Source: Candidatus Acidiferrales bacterium
GTDB lineage: Bacteria; Bacteroidota; Ignavibacteria; Kryptoniales; JAKASW01
DNA length: 64,000 nt
Assembly: GCA_035515795.1 (NCBI GenBank)
Contig: DATJAY010000035.1
Location: forward strand, 1 to 64,000
Direction: 5' to 3'
Program-made: the position numbers and the translations under genes
Shown here: positions 26,061 to 34,908 of the stretch, one piece after another
Layout: every line of letters begins with the position of its first letter
Position numbering within the stretch: position 1 is the stretch's first letter
Notes under the pieces: generated by a model
The model's input: the letters and a program-made list of their open reading frames with translations, nothing else
What the model was told of the DNA's origin: nothing
The model's database searches: none

Positions 26061-26284
26061 AGCCGTAGCGTCGCCGTGGTTACACGTGAAAGAACTGCTA
26101 AGTAAAAAATTATGGGAGCCCGGCTCGTGAACGAAAAATGCAGGCCTCATCCCTGCGGTATTTATGATATCGTCAGAGACGATCCGTTCAGGATTGCAGT
26201 GGAAGCATGACTCGTTCAGGAGGGCACCCACCGTGTCAAGATGGGGTTCTTTCCTATCTTCCACGTGCACGCTGCGGCTTTTTT
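26061..26284 (+). ncRNA. ssrS: 6S RNA candidate
   Basis: The segment starts AGCCGTAGCGT and ends ACGCTGCGGCT plus a T-run, which pair over 11 bp (one G-T) to close a 220-nt RNA; CGTGG/CCACG extends the stem. Inside, TGAACG (26128-26133) pairs with CGTTCA (26213-26218), and smaller hairpins GCAGG/CCTGC and ATCGTC/GACGAT occur. Position after zapA is classical for 6S RNA, which traps housekeeping RNA polymerase. The multi-hairpin centre is less rod-like than the E. coli form, hence the reserve. Confidence 0.72.
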
Positions 26285-26305
26285 ATATAAACCCGGAGGT
26301 CCAAT

Positions 26306-27859
26306 ATGACAACATTGGTAACCGCTGCGCTCTGTGCCATAGCTGCATTCATTGGAGGATGGCTCGTTCAAGTTGCTTCGACAAAAAGAAAACTAGGAAC
26401 TGTCACAGAACGCTCAAAACAAATCCTTGAAGCGGCCGAGCGCGAAGGTAATACGGTAAAAAGAGAAAAGCTGCTTGAGGTAAAAGATGAGTGGATTAGA
26501 AAAAAACAGGAACTCGATAACGAATACAACGCAAAGCAAAGAAAATTCCAGAATGTCGAAAAGCAGTTAAGCCTGAAAGAGGAGAGCCTCGATCACAAGG
26601 GAGACCAGCTAAGGCAACAGGAGAAAAACCTCCGTTCCCTTGAAACAGAGCTGCGGGAAAAATCGAAAACGATCCAATCGAAGGAATCAGAGGCAGCACG
26701 TCTGGTTCAGCTTCAAACGGAGAAACTTGAAAAGCTGGCAGGCGTGTCCCGCGAAGAAGCAAAAAAGCTCCTGATGGAAAATCTCACCAACGAAGCAAAA
26801 AGCGAAGCGGCGTTAGAGTTGCGAGAGATCCGCGAGAAAGCACGCATCGAGGGAAAGAAGGATGCCCAGAAAATCATCGTGCAGGCAATCCAGCGCACGG
26901 CAGCCGACCATTCCGTCGAAACAACTGTCAGCGTCGTCAACCTACCGAACGAGGAGATGAAAGGAAGAATCATCGGCCGCGAGGGAAGAAACATACGTTC
27001 GTTTGAAGCGGCAACGGGCTGCGACATAATCGTGGACGACACGCCGGACGCGGTTGTAATCTCAGGGTTTGATCCGTTCCGACGAGAAGTCGCTAAGATC
27101 GCATTGGAGCGGCTCATCCTCGACGGCAGAATTCATCCGACAAAGATCGAAGAGGTCATCGATAAAGTCCGATGCGAACTCGAAGAGGAAATGGTGCAGA
27201 TCGGAGAGGACGCGCTTCTCGAAGTCGGAATCCATGGTGTCCATCAGGAAATCGTGAAGTTACTCGGCAGGATGAAATACCGCTCAAGCTACGGTCAAAA
27301 CGTCTTGCAGCACAGCATAGAGGTGGCATTTCTGAGCGGTCTCATGGCGGTCGAGATCGGGCTCGATTCGACTCTTGCAAAACGTGCAGGGCTCTTTCAT
27401 GACCTCGGGAAAGTGGTGGACAAAAATGTGGAAGGTCCTCATGCGCTGCTGGGCTATGAAATTGCCAAGAAATACGGAGAGCACCCGGCCGTTGCAAACG
27501 CCATCGGCTCGCATCATGAAGATATCGAGATGGAAACACCGATCGCGGCCATCGTACAGTCGGCAGATGCAATAAGCGGTGCAAGGCCGGGGGCAAGACG
27601 GGAATCGCTCGAAGGTTACGTCAAACGACTCGAGAAGTTAGAAGGCATCGCCAACTCCTTCTCCGGCGTTGGAAAGACTTATGCAATTCAGGCAGGCCGG
27701 GAAGTCCGGGTCATCGTTGAGCCTGAAAAAGTGAACGACCTTTTCGCGGATCAACTCGCTCATGAAATTTCACATAAGATACAGGAAGAGATGGAATATC
27801 CCGGTCAAATTAAAGTTACTGTGATCCGCGAGGTTCGCAGCACCGCCTATGCCAAATAA
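26306..27859 (+). CDS. rny: Ribonuclease Y
   Basis: The 517-residue endoribonuclease has an N-terminal membrane anchor (about residues 4-22), a long coiled coil (30-190), a KH domain (IIGREGRNIRSFEAATG) and an HD domain (HDLGKVVD, GSHHEDIEMETP). It initiates mRNA decay at the membrane. CCCGGAGGT precedes the start. It overlaps coaE by 11 bases. Confidence 0.97.
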   Translation: MTTLVTAALCAIAAFIGGWLVQVASTKRKLGTVTERSKQILEAAEREGNTVKREKLLEVKDEWIRKKQELDNEYNAKQRKFQNVEKQLSLKEESLDHKGDQLRQQEKNLRSLETELREKSKTIQSKESEAARLVQLQTEKLEKLAGVSREEAKKLLMENLTNEAKSEAALELREIREKARIEGKKDAQKIIVQAIQRTAADHSVETTVSVVNLPNEEMKGRIIGREGRNIRSFEAATGCDIIVDDTPDAVVISGFDPFRREVAKIALERLILDGRIHPTKIEEVIDKVRCELEEEMVQIGEDALLEVGIHGVHQEIVKLLGRMKYRSSYGQNVLQHSIEVAFLSGLMAVEIGLDSTLAKRAGLFHDLGKVVDKNVEGPHALLGYEIAKKYGEHPAVANAIGSHHEDIEMETPIAAIVQSADAISGARPGARRESLEGYVKRLEKLEGIANSFSGVGKTYAIQAGREVRVIVEPEKVNDLFADQLAHEISHKIQEEMEYPGQIKVTVIREVRSTAYAK

Positions 27860-28487
27860 GATCCGCCATTTGAAGGTCGGACTGACCGGAAACATCGGCA
27901 GCGGCAAATCCACCGTCGCCAGACTATTTGCTGAACTTGGCGTGCCAACCTTCGATGCGGACCATATCGGCCATGCGCTCCTCGAATCCGATAAAGAAGT
28001 AAAAGCGCAGATCATTGAAATCTTCGGAAAGCAAATTCTTGTCGACCGCAAGATCAGCCGCCCAGAACTCGGTAAAATTGTTTTCAGCGATCCGAACAAA
28101 AGAACCCAGCTTGAACAAATTCTGCATCCAGCTATTATGGATACGATCAACGAGCGCATCATGGACCTTCCTGATCTCCCAATCGTTCACTACGCTGTCG
28201 TGGAAGGAGCCTTAATCTACGAAGCGGGCGTCGGAAAAACTTTCGACTATGTCGTTCTTATCACGGCAGACAGGGAGCTTGCGATAGGCCGGGCGGCAAA
28301 AAATTTAGGCATGAAGAGAAACGATGTTATAAAGAGATTGAATGCGCAGATGCTGCAGACTAAAAAGGAGAAGTTAGCCGATTTCATAATTGCCAACAAT
28401 GGAACGGTAGAAGCTCTAAAACATCGAGTGCATCTGCTCCACTCCATCATCTTAGCTTTATCAAAGGGGCCGGTTGACGATGATTGA
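27849..28487 (+). CDS. coaE: Dephospho-CoA kinase
   Basis: The 212-residue P-loop kinase (GLTGNIGSGKSTVARLF, residues 10-26; DADHIGHALL) performs the last step of CoA synthesis. The start lies within the end of rny, and its end overlaps dapF. Length is standard. Confidence 0.95.
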   Translation: MPNKIRHLKVGLTGNIGSGKSTVARLFAELGVPTFDADHIGHALLESDKEVKAQIIEIFGKQILVDRKISRPELGKIVFSDPNKRTQLEQILHPAIMDTINERIMDLPDLPIVHYAVVEGALIYEAGVGKTFDYVVLITADRELAIGRAAKNLGMKRNDVIKRLNAQMLQTKKEKLADFIIANNGTVEALKHRVHLLHSIILALSKGPVDDD

Positions 28488-29355
28488 AATAAATTTCACA
28501 AAGATGAACGGGGCAGGGAACGATTTCGTCGTCATCGACAATTATCATCACACACTAAACGTCGATCTCCCTGCCCTTGCACAGGCCGTGTGCGCAAGAG
28601 GATTCGGAATCGGCGCCGACGGTATCCTGCTTCTCCAGAAAGGCGACCGGGCAGACTTCGAAATGTATTACTTGAATTCCGACGGCAGTGAAGGCGGAAT
28701 GTGCGGCAACGGAGGGAGATGCATCGCAAGATTCGCCGTGCTGAACGGGATATGCAAGCCACGAACAAATTTCATTGCCCATGGCTGTGATTACTCCGCC
28801 GAAGTCATCGATGCGGATAAAGTAAAACTGCACTTTCCCGTCCCTGAAGAAATCACACCGTCGAAGAAAATACCCGTTGACGGAAAGCTTTTCGATGCAG
28901 TCTATGTCCATCCGAACACCGACCACACAGTCTTGATCGAGGGCTTCGGCAGGATTGACGCCGCTGATCTGACAACTCTCGCCAGAAAAATACGATATAA
29001 CTTTGATATCTTCCCTCGCGGAACAAACGTCGACCTCATAGAAAAAAAAGATGGCAGCAAGATCCGCATGAGGACTTATGAACGCGGGGTCGAAAACGAA
29101 ACTCTTGCATGCGGAACCGGAGCAGTCGCGAGCGCGATAGCTGCTTCAGTAAGGTACGATATGCAGTCTCCGATTGAAATTATTACAACCAGTAAAGAGA
29201 TACTGACAGTGCACTTCGAGAGAAACAAAGAGAAGTTTTCGAACATCGTGCTTGAGGGGAGCGCGAGGGTAGTGTTTCAAGGAAAAATTCTGTACGACGA
29301 AAAGAACAACAAAATAATGGATTTGATGGACGGTGCCGGGCATTACAAAATGTGA
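28480..29355 (+). CDS. dapF: Diaminopimelate epimerase
   Basis: This 291-residue enzyme converts LL- to meso-diaminopimelate for lysine and peptidoglycan. Both catalytic cysteines are visible in MCGNGGRC and ACGTGAVA, with the N-terminal KMNGAGNDF. ATG 28480 gives the usual N-terminus; TTG at 28474 is closer to AAGGGG and may be used instead, adding two residues. It overlaps coaE by 8 bases. Confidence 0.95.
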   Translation: MIEINFTKMNGAGNDFVVIDNYHHTLNVDLPALAQAVCARGFGIGADGILLLQKGDRADFEMYYLNSDGSEGGMCGNGGRCIARFAVLNGICKPRTNFIAHGCDYSAEVIDADKVKLHFPVPEEITPSKKIPVDGKLFDAVYVHPNTDHTVLIEGFGRIDAADLTTLARKIRYNFDIFPRGTNVDLIEKKDGSKIRMRTYERGVENETLACGTGAVASAIAASVRYDMQSPIEIITTSKEILTVHFERNKEKFSNIVLEGSARVVFQGKILYDEKNNKIMDLMDGAGHYKM

Positions 29356-29370
29356 TCTGACAACGGAAAA

Positions 29371-29742
29371 ATGGATAAGGAAAAGTTCGAGATGCTTGTG
29401 GAAAAGGCTTTCGAAGAGCTTCCGCAGGAGTTCAAGTCAAGGATCGAAAATGTTCATGTCGTCGTCGAGGATCTGCCCGACGACGTCGACCTGTCGGGCG
29501 CAAGAGTGAAGAACAAATATTCCCTTCTCGGATTATACGCCGGCATCCCGTTGAAAAAGAGGGGGGCAGACTACGGAGTATATCCGGTGATTCCGGACAG
29601 AATAAAATTATTCAAGGAAAACATAGAGCGAATCAGCAGTAACGATGATGAGGTTGAATTAAAGATAAGAGAAGTCCTGGTACACGAGGTCGCACACTAT
29701 TTCGGGATGACCGACCAGGAAATCAGAAAGGCGGGCTATTGA
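29371..29742 (+). CDS. Zinicin-like metallopeptidase family protein
   Basis: The 123-residue protein ends in VLVHEVAHYFGMTDQEIRKAGY, an HExxH zinc site typical of the minimal 'metallopeptidase family' (DUF1025-like, zinicin) proteins. The N-terminal part FEELPQEFKSRIENVHVVVE also fits. Substrate is unknown. It overlaps the DedA gene by 5 bases. Confidence 0.85.
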   Translation: MDKEKFEMLVEKAFEELPQEFKSRIENVHVVVEDLPDDVDLSGARVKNKYSLLGLYAGIPLKKRGADYGVYPVIPDRIKLFKENIERISSNDDEVELKIREVLVHEVAHYFGMTDQEIRKAGY

Positions 29743-30349
29743 TCTGGAATCTCTGCTGAACCAGTACGGTTATCTGATCATCTTCGTGTTGACCCTCTTT
29801 GAGGGAGAGACCGTACTCATTATCGCCGGCATCTTAGCTTACCAGGGGCTGCTGAATGTCGAACTCTCCATTCTCTCCGCGTTCCTCGGGTCGACGATCG
29901 GCGATCAGATGTATTTCCATCTCGCCCGTCATGAAGGCTACCGTTTCGTAAAAAGATTCAGATACATCTGGGGAACTCTTCCACGAGCTGAAAAATTCGT
30001 CAAGCGTTACGGAATGTACGCCGTCTTTTTTTCGCGCTATCTTTACGGTTTGCGTCTTCCACTCGTAGTAATGTGCGGATTAGTAAGGATGCCTCCGATC
30101 AGGTTCAGCATTTATAATGCCGGTTCCGCATTGATTTGGGCTGTTTCTTATGGTTTTCTTGGTTATTTTTTTTCTGAAGCGATCGGATTGGTCGTCGGAA
30201 TCAAGAATATAGAATTTATTACGGCGGCGGTGATCGCGATTGCAGCGGTTATTTATTGGATTTTTAGGACGGCGCAAAGTCGGAAGACTCCTGCGGAGTC
30301 CTCGATGAACTCCAAACCAATTGCAGAGGAACCAAAACAGGAGGAATAA
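29738..30349 (+). CDS. DedA-family membrane protein, probable ATT start
   Basis: This 203-residue protein has the DedA/SNARE-associated fold (LNQYGYLIIFVLTLFEGET, then RYGMYAVFFSRYLYGLR). Family members act in lipid carrier recycling and membrane homeostasis. The first GTG (29786) cuts off the conserved amphipathic start DLESLLNQYGYL. Upstream in frame only ATT at 29738 suits, with AAAGGCGG just before it, giving MIDLESLLNQYG. The C-terminal tail is Pro/Glu rich. Hydrophobic segments number about four to five. Confidence 0.82.
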   Translation: MDLESLLNQYGYLIIFVLTLFEGETVLIIAGILAYQGLLNVELSILSAFLGSTIGDQMYFHLARHEGYRFVKRFRYIWGTLPRAEKFVKRYGMYAVFFSRYLYGLRLPLVVMCGLVRMPPIRFSIYNAGSALIWAVSYGFLGYFFSEAIGLVVGIKNIEFITAAVIAIAAVIYWIFRTAQSRKTPAESSMNSKPIAEEPKQEE

Positions 30350-30637
30350 ATGTCGAAAGTTTTACTGCAAATCAACTACGAAGTACAGCCATCCAAACGC
30401 GAGGAGTACCTCGCCTTGATCAACGAGTTGAAGTCCGGATATGAATCTTCCAACATCGCAAAGCTGGAATTGTTCGAGGTTCAGGGCTCGCCGAATAATT
30501 TCTGGGAGATCTATACATACGAGAATGAAGAGGCTTTTCAAACCGCGGACGACAGCGCTTTCGATGAGATGGTTCAGAAAATAAACGATTGCCTCGTTCC
30601 CGATAAACTCCGCTCATATACGCTGCACCAGATATGA
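30350..30637 (+). CDS. ABM-like dimeric alpha/beta-barrel protein
   Basis: The 95-residue protein resembles antibiotic-biosynthesis-monooxygenase or related ferredoxin-like fold proteins (INYEVQPSKREEYLALINEL, then FEVQGSPNNFWEIYTYENEEAF). Function is uncertain; such proteins are often dimers that bind small molecules or haem. AGGAGGAATAA overlaps the DedA stop, so it is cotranscribed. Confidence 0.7.
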   Translation: MSKVLLQINYEVQPSKREEYLALINELKSGYESSNIAKLELFEVQGSPNNFWEIYTYENEEAFQTADDSAFDEMVQKINDCLVPDKLRSYTLHQI

Positions 30638-30738
30638 CGGAGTAAGTCGACAATCAAAAACCGGATGTAAGAAGCGGAAGGCACCAGTAAAAGTCCGGCG
30701 TCCGGCTCCCTGCATTTTGGTTCCGTCTCTTCTTCAAA

Positions 30739-31980
30739 ATGGTTTTAATCGCAGTAATTATTTTCGGATTCACCTACCTGACGATTTCCGCGCAGAGACT
30801 ACCTTACTTCCATTTAGACAGAACATCCGGTGCCATGGTCGGGGCGGTCGCAATGATCGCATTCGGTGTTCTTTCCATTGACCAGGCTTACCAATCTTTA
30901 AATCTCGATACGATTGTCCTTCTTCTGGGAATGATGATCGTTGTCGCATACCTGCAGATGAGCGGGTTCTTCGATCTCGTCGCCGCGTTTATCCTGAAGC
31001 GGGCACACACGGGCAGCAGACTTCTCTTCACGATAATAATTTCGAGCGGAGTTCTCTCCGCGTTCTTTGTCAACGACACGATCTGCGTGATGATGACGCC
31101 GTTCGTACTCCTTCTGACGAGCCGCTCTCAGGCCGATCCGAAGCCTTACCTGATCGCACTCGCGACCAGCGCAAACATCGGAAGCGCCGCAACGCTCGTC
31201 GGAAACCCCCAGAACATGCTCGTCGGGACATTTTCACACTGGCCTTATCTGAGATTTTTCTTTGCAATGCTCCCCATCGCGGCGATAGGACTGGCGATAG
31301 ATTTCTTCGTGCTGAAACATTTTTTCAGACATAAATTGAACCAACCGCTCAAGCCGCACGAGGTGGAGCATCATCACAGAATCGACCGGCCGCTCCTGTA
31401 CAAATCGCTTCTTGTTATGTTGATAATAATAGTCGGGTTTTCCGCCGGCGTACAACTGGCGTTCATGTCAATATTGGGTGCAGCGATTCTCATACTTGCG
31501 GCAAACAAAAGACCCGATGAAATATTTGCGAAGATAAACTGGTCGCTGCTTTTATTCTTCGCGAGCTTGTTCATAGTCGTCGGCGGGATCAACCGCGTCG
31601 GTCTCGTGGACCGGGCACACGATGTCCTGGAAGGATATTTCTCCATCTCCACCTTCCAGCAGATCATGAGTTTTTCATTCGCTTCTCTCATTCTCTCAAA
31701 TATCGTCTCCAACGTTCCATATGTGATGGTGGTCAGGCACTGGATCGCTTCGTTCAATTCGCCGATGCTGATGTGGCTCGTGCTCGCGATGAGCTCGACG
31801 TTTGCAGGCAATTTGACGATCGTCGGGTCGGTGGCGAACATGATCGTGCTCGAGCTTTCGAAGGAGAAAGCGCCGTTCAGGTTCTGGGAATTCACGAAGG
31901 TTGCCGGAACGATTGCGCTTCTGACGTGGGGAGCCGGGACGGCGATACTGATTGTCTACGGAATGCTAATGAAGTTTTGA
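30739..31980 (+). CDS. SLC13/ArsB-NhaD superfamily anion transporter
   Basis: The 413-residue protein has about eleven membrane segments and the two re-entrant motifs of the ion transporter superfamily, VNDTICVMMTPFV with ATLVGNPQNMLVG, and SNIVSNVPYVMVV with TIVGSVANMIVLE. The internal His-rich loop (KPHEVEHHHRID) marks the middle of the pseudo-duplicated protein. Substrate (dicarboxylate, sulfate, arsenite) cannot be decided. Confidence 0.88.
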   Translation: MVLIAVIIFGFTYLTISAQRLPYFHLDRTSGAMVGAVAMIAFGVLSIDQAYQSLNLDTIVLLLGMMIVVAYLQMSGFFDLVAAFILKRAHTGSRLLFTIIISSGVLSAFFVNDTICVMMTPFVLLLTSRSQADPKPYLIALATSANIGSAATLVGNPQNMLVGTFSHWPYLRFFFAMLPIAAIGLAIDFFVLKHFFRHKLNQPLKPHEVEHHHRIDRPLLYKSLLVMLIIIVGFSAGVQLAFMSILGAAILILAANKRPDEIFAKINWSLLLFFASLFIVVGGINRVGLVDRAHDVLEGYFSISTFQQIMSFSFASLILSNIVSNVPYVMVVRHWIASFNSPMLMWLVLAMSSTFAGNLTIVGSVANMIVLELSKEKAPFRFWEFTKVAGTIALLTWGAGTAILIVYGMLMKF

Positions 31981-32000
31981 AGAGAGTGTAGACTCCCTTT

Positions 32001-32210
32001 CCAAACGTTCAGACAGTTACTCCAAACGCTGCGGCAGCAACTCCAAGTGCTCAGACAGTGACTCCAAACGCTGCGGCATCATCTCCAAGTGCTCAGACAG
32101 TCACTCCAAATGCTGCGGCAACCTCTCCAAGTGCTCAGACAGTCACTCTAAACGCTGCGGCAACCTCTCCAAGTGCTCAGACGGTTGTTCCAAGTGATCA
32201 GACAGCCCAT
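32001..32210. repeat. 21-bp minisatellite, ten tandem copies
   Basis: Ten contiguous 21-nt units begin CCAA or CTAA at 32001, 32022, 32043 and so on to 32190, with a partial eleventh at 32211. Two forms mostly alternate: an A form CCAAACGCTGCGGCA plus six bases and a B form CCAAGTGCTCAGACAGTCAC plus T, so the higher unit is 42 bp. One frame reads as Leu/Gln heptads interrupted by stops and runs into an open stretch to 32394. The other bases of the 416-nt gap (31981-32396) hold no convincing gene. Confidence 0.9.
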
Positions 32211-32396
32211 CCAAGCGGTTTTTGAGCTTATTTTAAGGTTTTGCGGTCAGATCGGGAAGGATTTGGGGGTCGTAAAACGGCTAAATTGCCGCGATGAGGC
32301 TCAGTTCGAGAGTTTTACAAGGGGGTTACTTGAGGAAGATACGACCCTGGGGGGAAGAGGAAGAGAAAGGGGAGATAGAGAGGGTTATGAATGAAT

Positions 32397-33512
32397 TCAT
32401 TCCATCGGCCTGGGCGGCTGGGTCGGTAACATTTTTTGTTCAAGTTGTTTGATCTTTGATTCACCAATTTCCCTAGCTCTAATAGCCATTGACCTTGTCT
32501 GCTCGATATTATCAACAAATCGCTGAAGTTCTCTAATTGCTTGTTCACGTGAACGATTAAAGGTACGCTCGATTGCTGGAAGTTGACGAAGAGTTTCTGT
32601 CATTGAATTTACTCCGTCTAACTCAGCAGATGCCCCCTCTTCTATTTTATGAAGACCCAGTAGAAAATTTTTTAATTGAGTGATTTCAGAATCATTTTTG
32701 AATTCCTGGATTCTAATTGCTGCTTCCATTGCAGTTCGCGTATTCGACAAAACTTGTGTGTATTTGTCATTTCGTTCCGAAAGCGATCGAGAATAACTCG
32801 CCAAAGCTTCAGCGTACAACATTACATTACTTTTTATCTTACGTGCAGAAGTTGAATCGGGATGCGCCGATAATGACTGGATATTTTCAGTCAAAGCATT
32901 GGTTTTGTCTGTAAGTTGCAATGTATCTTGTGTATATGAGTTTTGAATTTCAGTCAATATTTCGAAGCCTTCTTCCATATTCACTAAGTAATCAAGAAGG
33001 CCTAATTCGCCTTCAGAAATCACTTCTTTCTCTTTCGATGGATGTAGCAATTGAGCATATTCCGGCAAAAAATCAGTAATTGGGCCACCAAAAGAAGATT
33101 CGTTTGATAGATAGCCACGAAGTAATTCCAAAACTTGATCTTTTGCTCTCATGATATCCACAAAGTGACTTGTATATGAAACCACTCGGTATGAACGCAA
33201 ATCAAACGGTAAGTCGTTTATTTCTTGAGTCAGCAGTATTATGGGTTTGCAAAACGAATGAGCAATGCCAAGTTCATAATACACATTAGGATTTGAATCT
33301 GTGAGATCAGCGACAATTATATCACTGTCAACAATTCCACGGAGAATATCCTTTAATATGTTTTGAGAATTTCTGATGTCATCAGCTCGTTTAACACTAA
33401 ATCCAGCCTCTTCACAGGTTTTGGTAATGAATATAGAATATATTTCATCAAATGATTCACCAAAAGGCATTATAACAAAAGCATTCTGTTTCTCTGTCAT
33501 GGTTTTATTCAT
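32397..33512 (-). CDS. Nucleoside-deoxyribosyltransferase/TIR-like domain protein with coiled coil
   Basis: The first 140 residues (FVIMPFGESFDEIY, IVDSDIIVADLTDSNPNVYYELG, KPIILLTQE) form a Rossmann-like domain of the 2-deoxyribosyltransferase/TIR-like group, with the conserved DLT-NPNVYYELG element. The remaining 230 residues are helical and probably coiled coil. Such domains often serve as nucleotide- or NAD-cleaving effectors in antiviral systems; that role is inference here. The ATG at 33512 is preceded by AAGGA five bases away; a GTG at 33533 lies in the attC-like box. It is the last cassette of the array. Confidence 0.78.
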   Translation of the reverse strand: MNKTMTEKQNAFVIMPFGESFDEIYSIFITKTCEEAGFSVKRADDIRNSQNILKDILRGIVDSDIIVADLTDSNPNVYYELGIAHSFCKPIILLTQEINDLPFDLRSYRVVSYTSHFVDIMRAKDQVLELLRGYLSNESSFGGPITDFLPEYAQLLHPSKEKEVISEGELGLLDYLVNMEEGFEILTEIQNSYTQDTLQLTDKTNALTENIQSLSAHPDSTSARKIKSNVMLYAEALASYSRSLSERNDKYTQVLSNTRTAMEAAIRIQEFKNDSEITQLKNFLLGLHKIEEGASAELDGVNSMTETLRQLPAIERTFNRSREQAIRELQRFVDNIEQTRSMAIRAREIGESKIKQLEQKMLPTQPPRPME

Positions 33513-33531
33513 TTTTATCCTTAGATAATCC

Positions 33532-33710
33532 ACCTAACTATGATTAGCTGCCACACATCCGCATAGCATTCCGGCAGTAAGAACGCTGCGTCCCATCTTC
33601 TTTCGTGCCACAATGGAATTTAAGTGGAGGTTATTGAAGAAACAAACTTGGCGCATTTCTCACGGGCATTGCTCCATCAGTCAACACGATCCGCTGGTCA
33701 GGGCGTGGAT
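33532..33710 (-). other. attC-like site before the deoxyribosyltransferase-like gene
   Basis: On the minus strand this element ends in GCTAATCATAGTTAGGT; GTTAGGT (33538-33532) fits the integron R' box GTTRRRY and lies 19 bases before the next start codon. It contains the shared block GTGGCACGAAAGAAGATGGG and the block CCAAGTTTGTTTCTTCAATA. An R'' box near the upstream gene end is not clear. Confidence 0.55.
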
Positions 33711-34466
33711 TTAACAAACACTAATAAATATTACAATGGTTGTTTCATCTATATCTTGTAATATCTTGGTAAATGGAGCATTATGATATTTCTCAAGCAA
33801 GGCTTTTTTCCCATTTCTGAATTCTTGACGCATCTCCTCACATTCAGGGGCCCATTTTTTCATGTCTTCATCTGTATACCCCGAATCTCTATATTGATCA
33901 CCATATTTCTCAATAAGTTCTTTATAGTACTGCTCACAAGATTTTCCTTTTACGTCAGGATCAATATCAAAAGGCCTTATAAAATCTTTAAACTCCAAAT
34001 CGAATTTTATTTCTTGTATTCCTTCACAAGAATTGCTTATTTGTTTAAGCCGTTGATACCAAGCTTGGGACGGTTCCCAAAAATTCTCTTCACCTTTCCA
34101 GCCATCATTGACCTCCCTATATAGATTTTTGTTTTTTCTTATATGCGACAAGCATTCAATTAATACTAATGAATCGCGGCCATGAAGTCTCTCATTAAAA
34201 TGAGAATTATACAACGAAATAAACCCTTTGGAAGAATCTGGGTTAAGAAAATAATTCCTTGTATATTTTCCGATGTTTATTTCTGCTTTATATAAATCAA
34301 CAAGATTGTTACAATTGATAAGCTCAGATGGATGAGACTTAATATTTTTCAAACATTCGACAACTACAGCTGTAGTTGGTATTCCATCATCAAAAAATTG
34401 CAAATGTTGAGATTGACATATACTTGGTAGAAATAACCAAAATATTAATGAACATAGGGTTTTCAT
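33711..34466 (-). CDS. Exported protein of unknown function
   Basis: The 251-residue protein starts with a Sec signal (MKTLCSLIFWLFLPSICQSQ). The start at 34466 is chosen because GGAGAAG precedes it; ten more codons upstream are open. No domain is recognised. It is rich in aromatic and charged residues, has several Cys (SCEGIQ, KSCEQYY, APECEEM) that might form disulfides, and has low G+C compared with the core genes, in keeping with recent gain as a cassette. Confidence 0.7.
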   Translation of the reverse strand: MKTLCSLIFWLFLPSICQSQHLQFFDDGIPTTAVVVECLKNIKSHPSELINCNNLVDLYKAEINIGKYTRNYFLNPDSSKGFISLYNSHFNERLHGRDSLVLIECLSHIRKNKNLYREVNDGWKGEENFWEPSQAWYQRLKQISNSCEGIQEIKFDLEFKDFIRPFDIDPDVKGKSCEQYYKELIEKYGDQYRDSGYTDEDMKKWAPECEEMRQEFRNGKKALLEKYHNAPFTKILQDIDETTIVIFISVC

Positions 34467-34487
34467 TTTCTTCTCCAAAGTATTTGC

Positions 34488-34863
34488 GTCTAACAATGAT
34501 TAACCTGCCGAGCATTGGCACAACACTCCCGCCAATAATCGCCGGGCATTGCCGGTGGTAAGAACATTTATTTTTGTGCTCACTTGATATTGGTTCGCAC
34601 GTCCCATCTTATTTCGTGCCACGACAGAATATATATATGGAGCCGTAAAGCACATGCCGAGAAGAAGAATGTAAAATAATGTATGTAGCTTTAAGGCACA
34701 TGTCAAGGAAAAGAGGGTAGAATAAATTTGCGGGGGTTATTGAAGGAACAAACTTGGCGCATTTCTCGCGGGGATCGCTACATCAGCCAGTGAGCGCCTT
34801 CTGCGCCATCCCGACATATTCTAGAACTGTTATTGATGTCGGGACTTGAGCGACCGGTTAGGT
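34488..34863 (-). other. attC-like site with both boxes and an internal promoter
   Basis: Reading minus, the element opens with ACCTAAC (34863-34857, fits RYYYAAC) followed by CGGTCGCTCAAG and closes with GTTAGAC (34494-34488, fits GTTRRRY), 21 bases before the next start. Inside are a CCCGACAT/ATGTCGGG dyad, the shared block GTGGCACGAAATAAGATGGG, and a promoter-like TTGACA (34706-34701) with 17-bp spacer and TACATT (34683-34678). This is the best site of the set and fills the 442-base gap between genes (34467-34908). Confidence 0.65.
34678..34706 (-). promoter_or_regulatory. Sigma-70-like promoter inside attC-like site
   Basis: On the minus strand TTGACA (34706-34701), a 17-bp spacer and TACATT (34683-34678) form a good -35/-10 pair pointing at the exported-protein cassette. 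A near-identical copy is found at 40464-40492. Confidence 0.55.
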
Positions 34864-34908
34864 TGCGTTTTGCCGATAGTAGATGCAACAAAAAGCCTAA
34901 TGAAATGA

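Noticed and set aside
32001-32210. Possible CRISPR array
   Set aside because: The units are contiguous 21-mers without unique spacers, and no cas genes are near.
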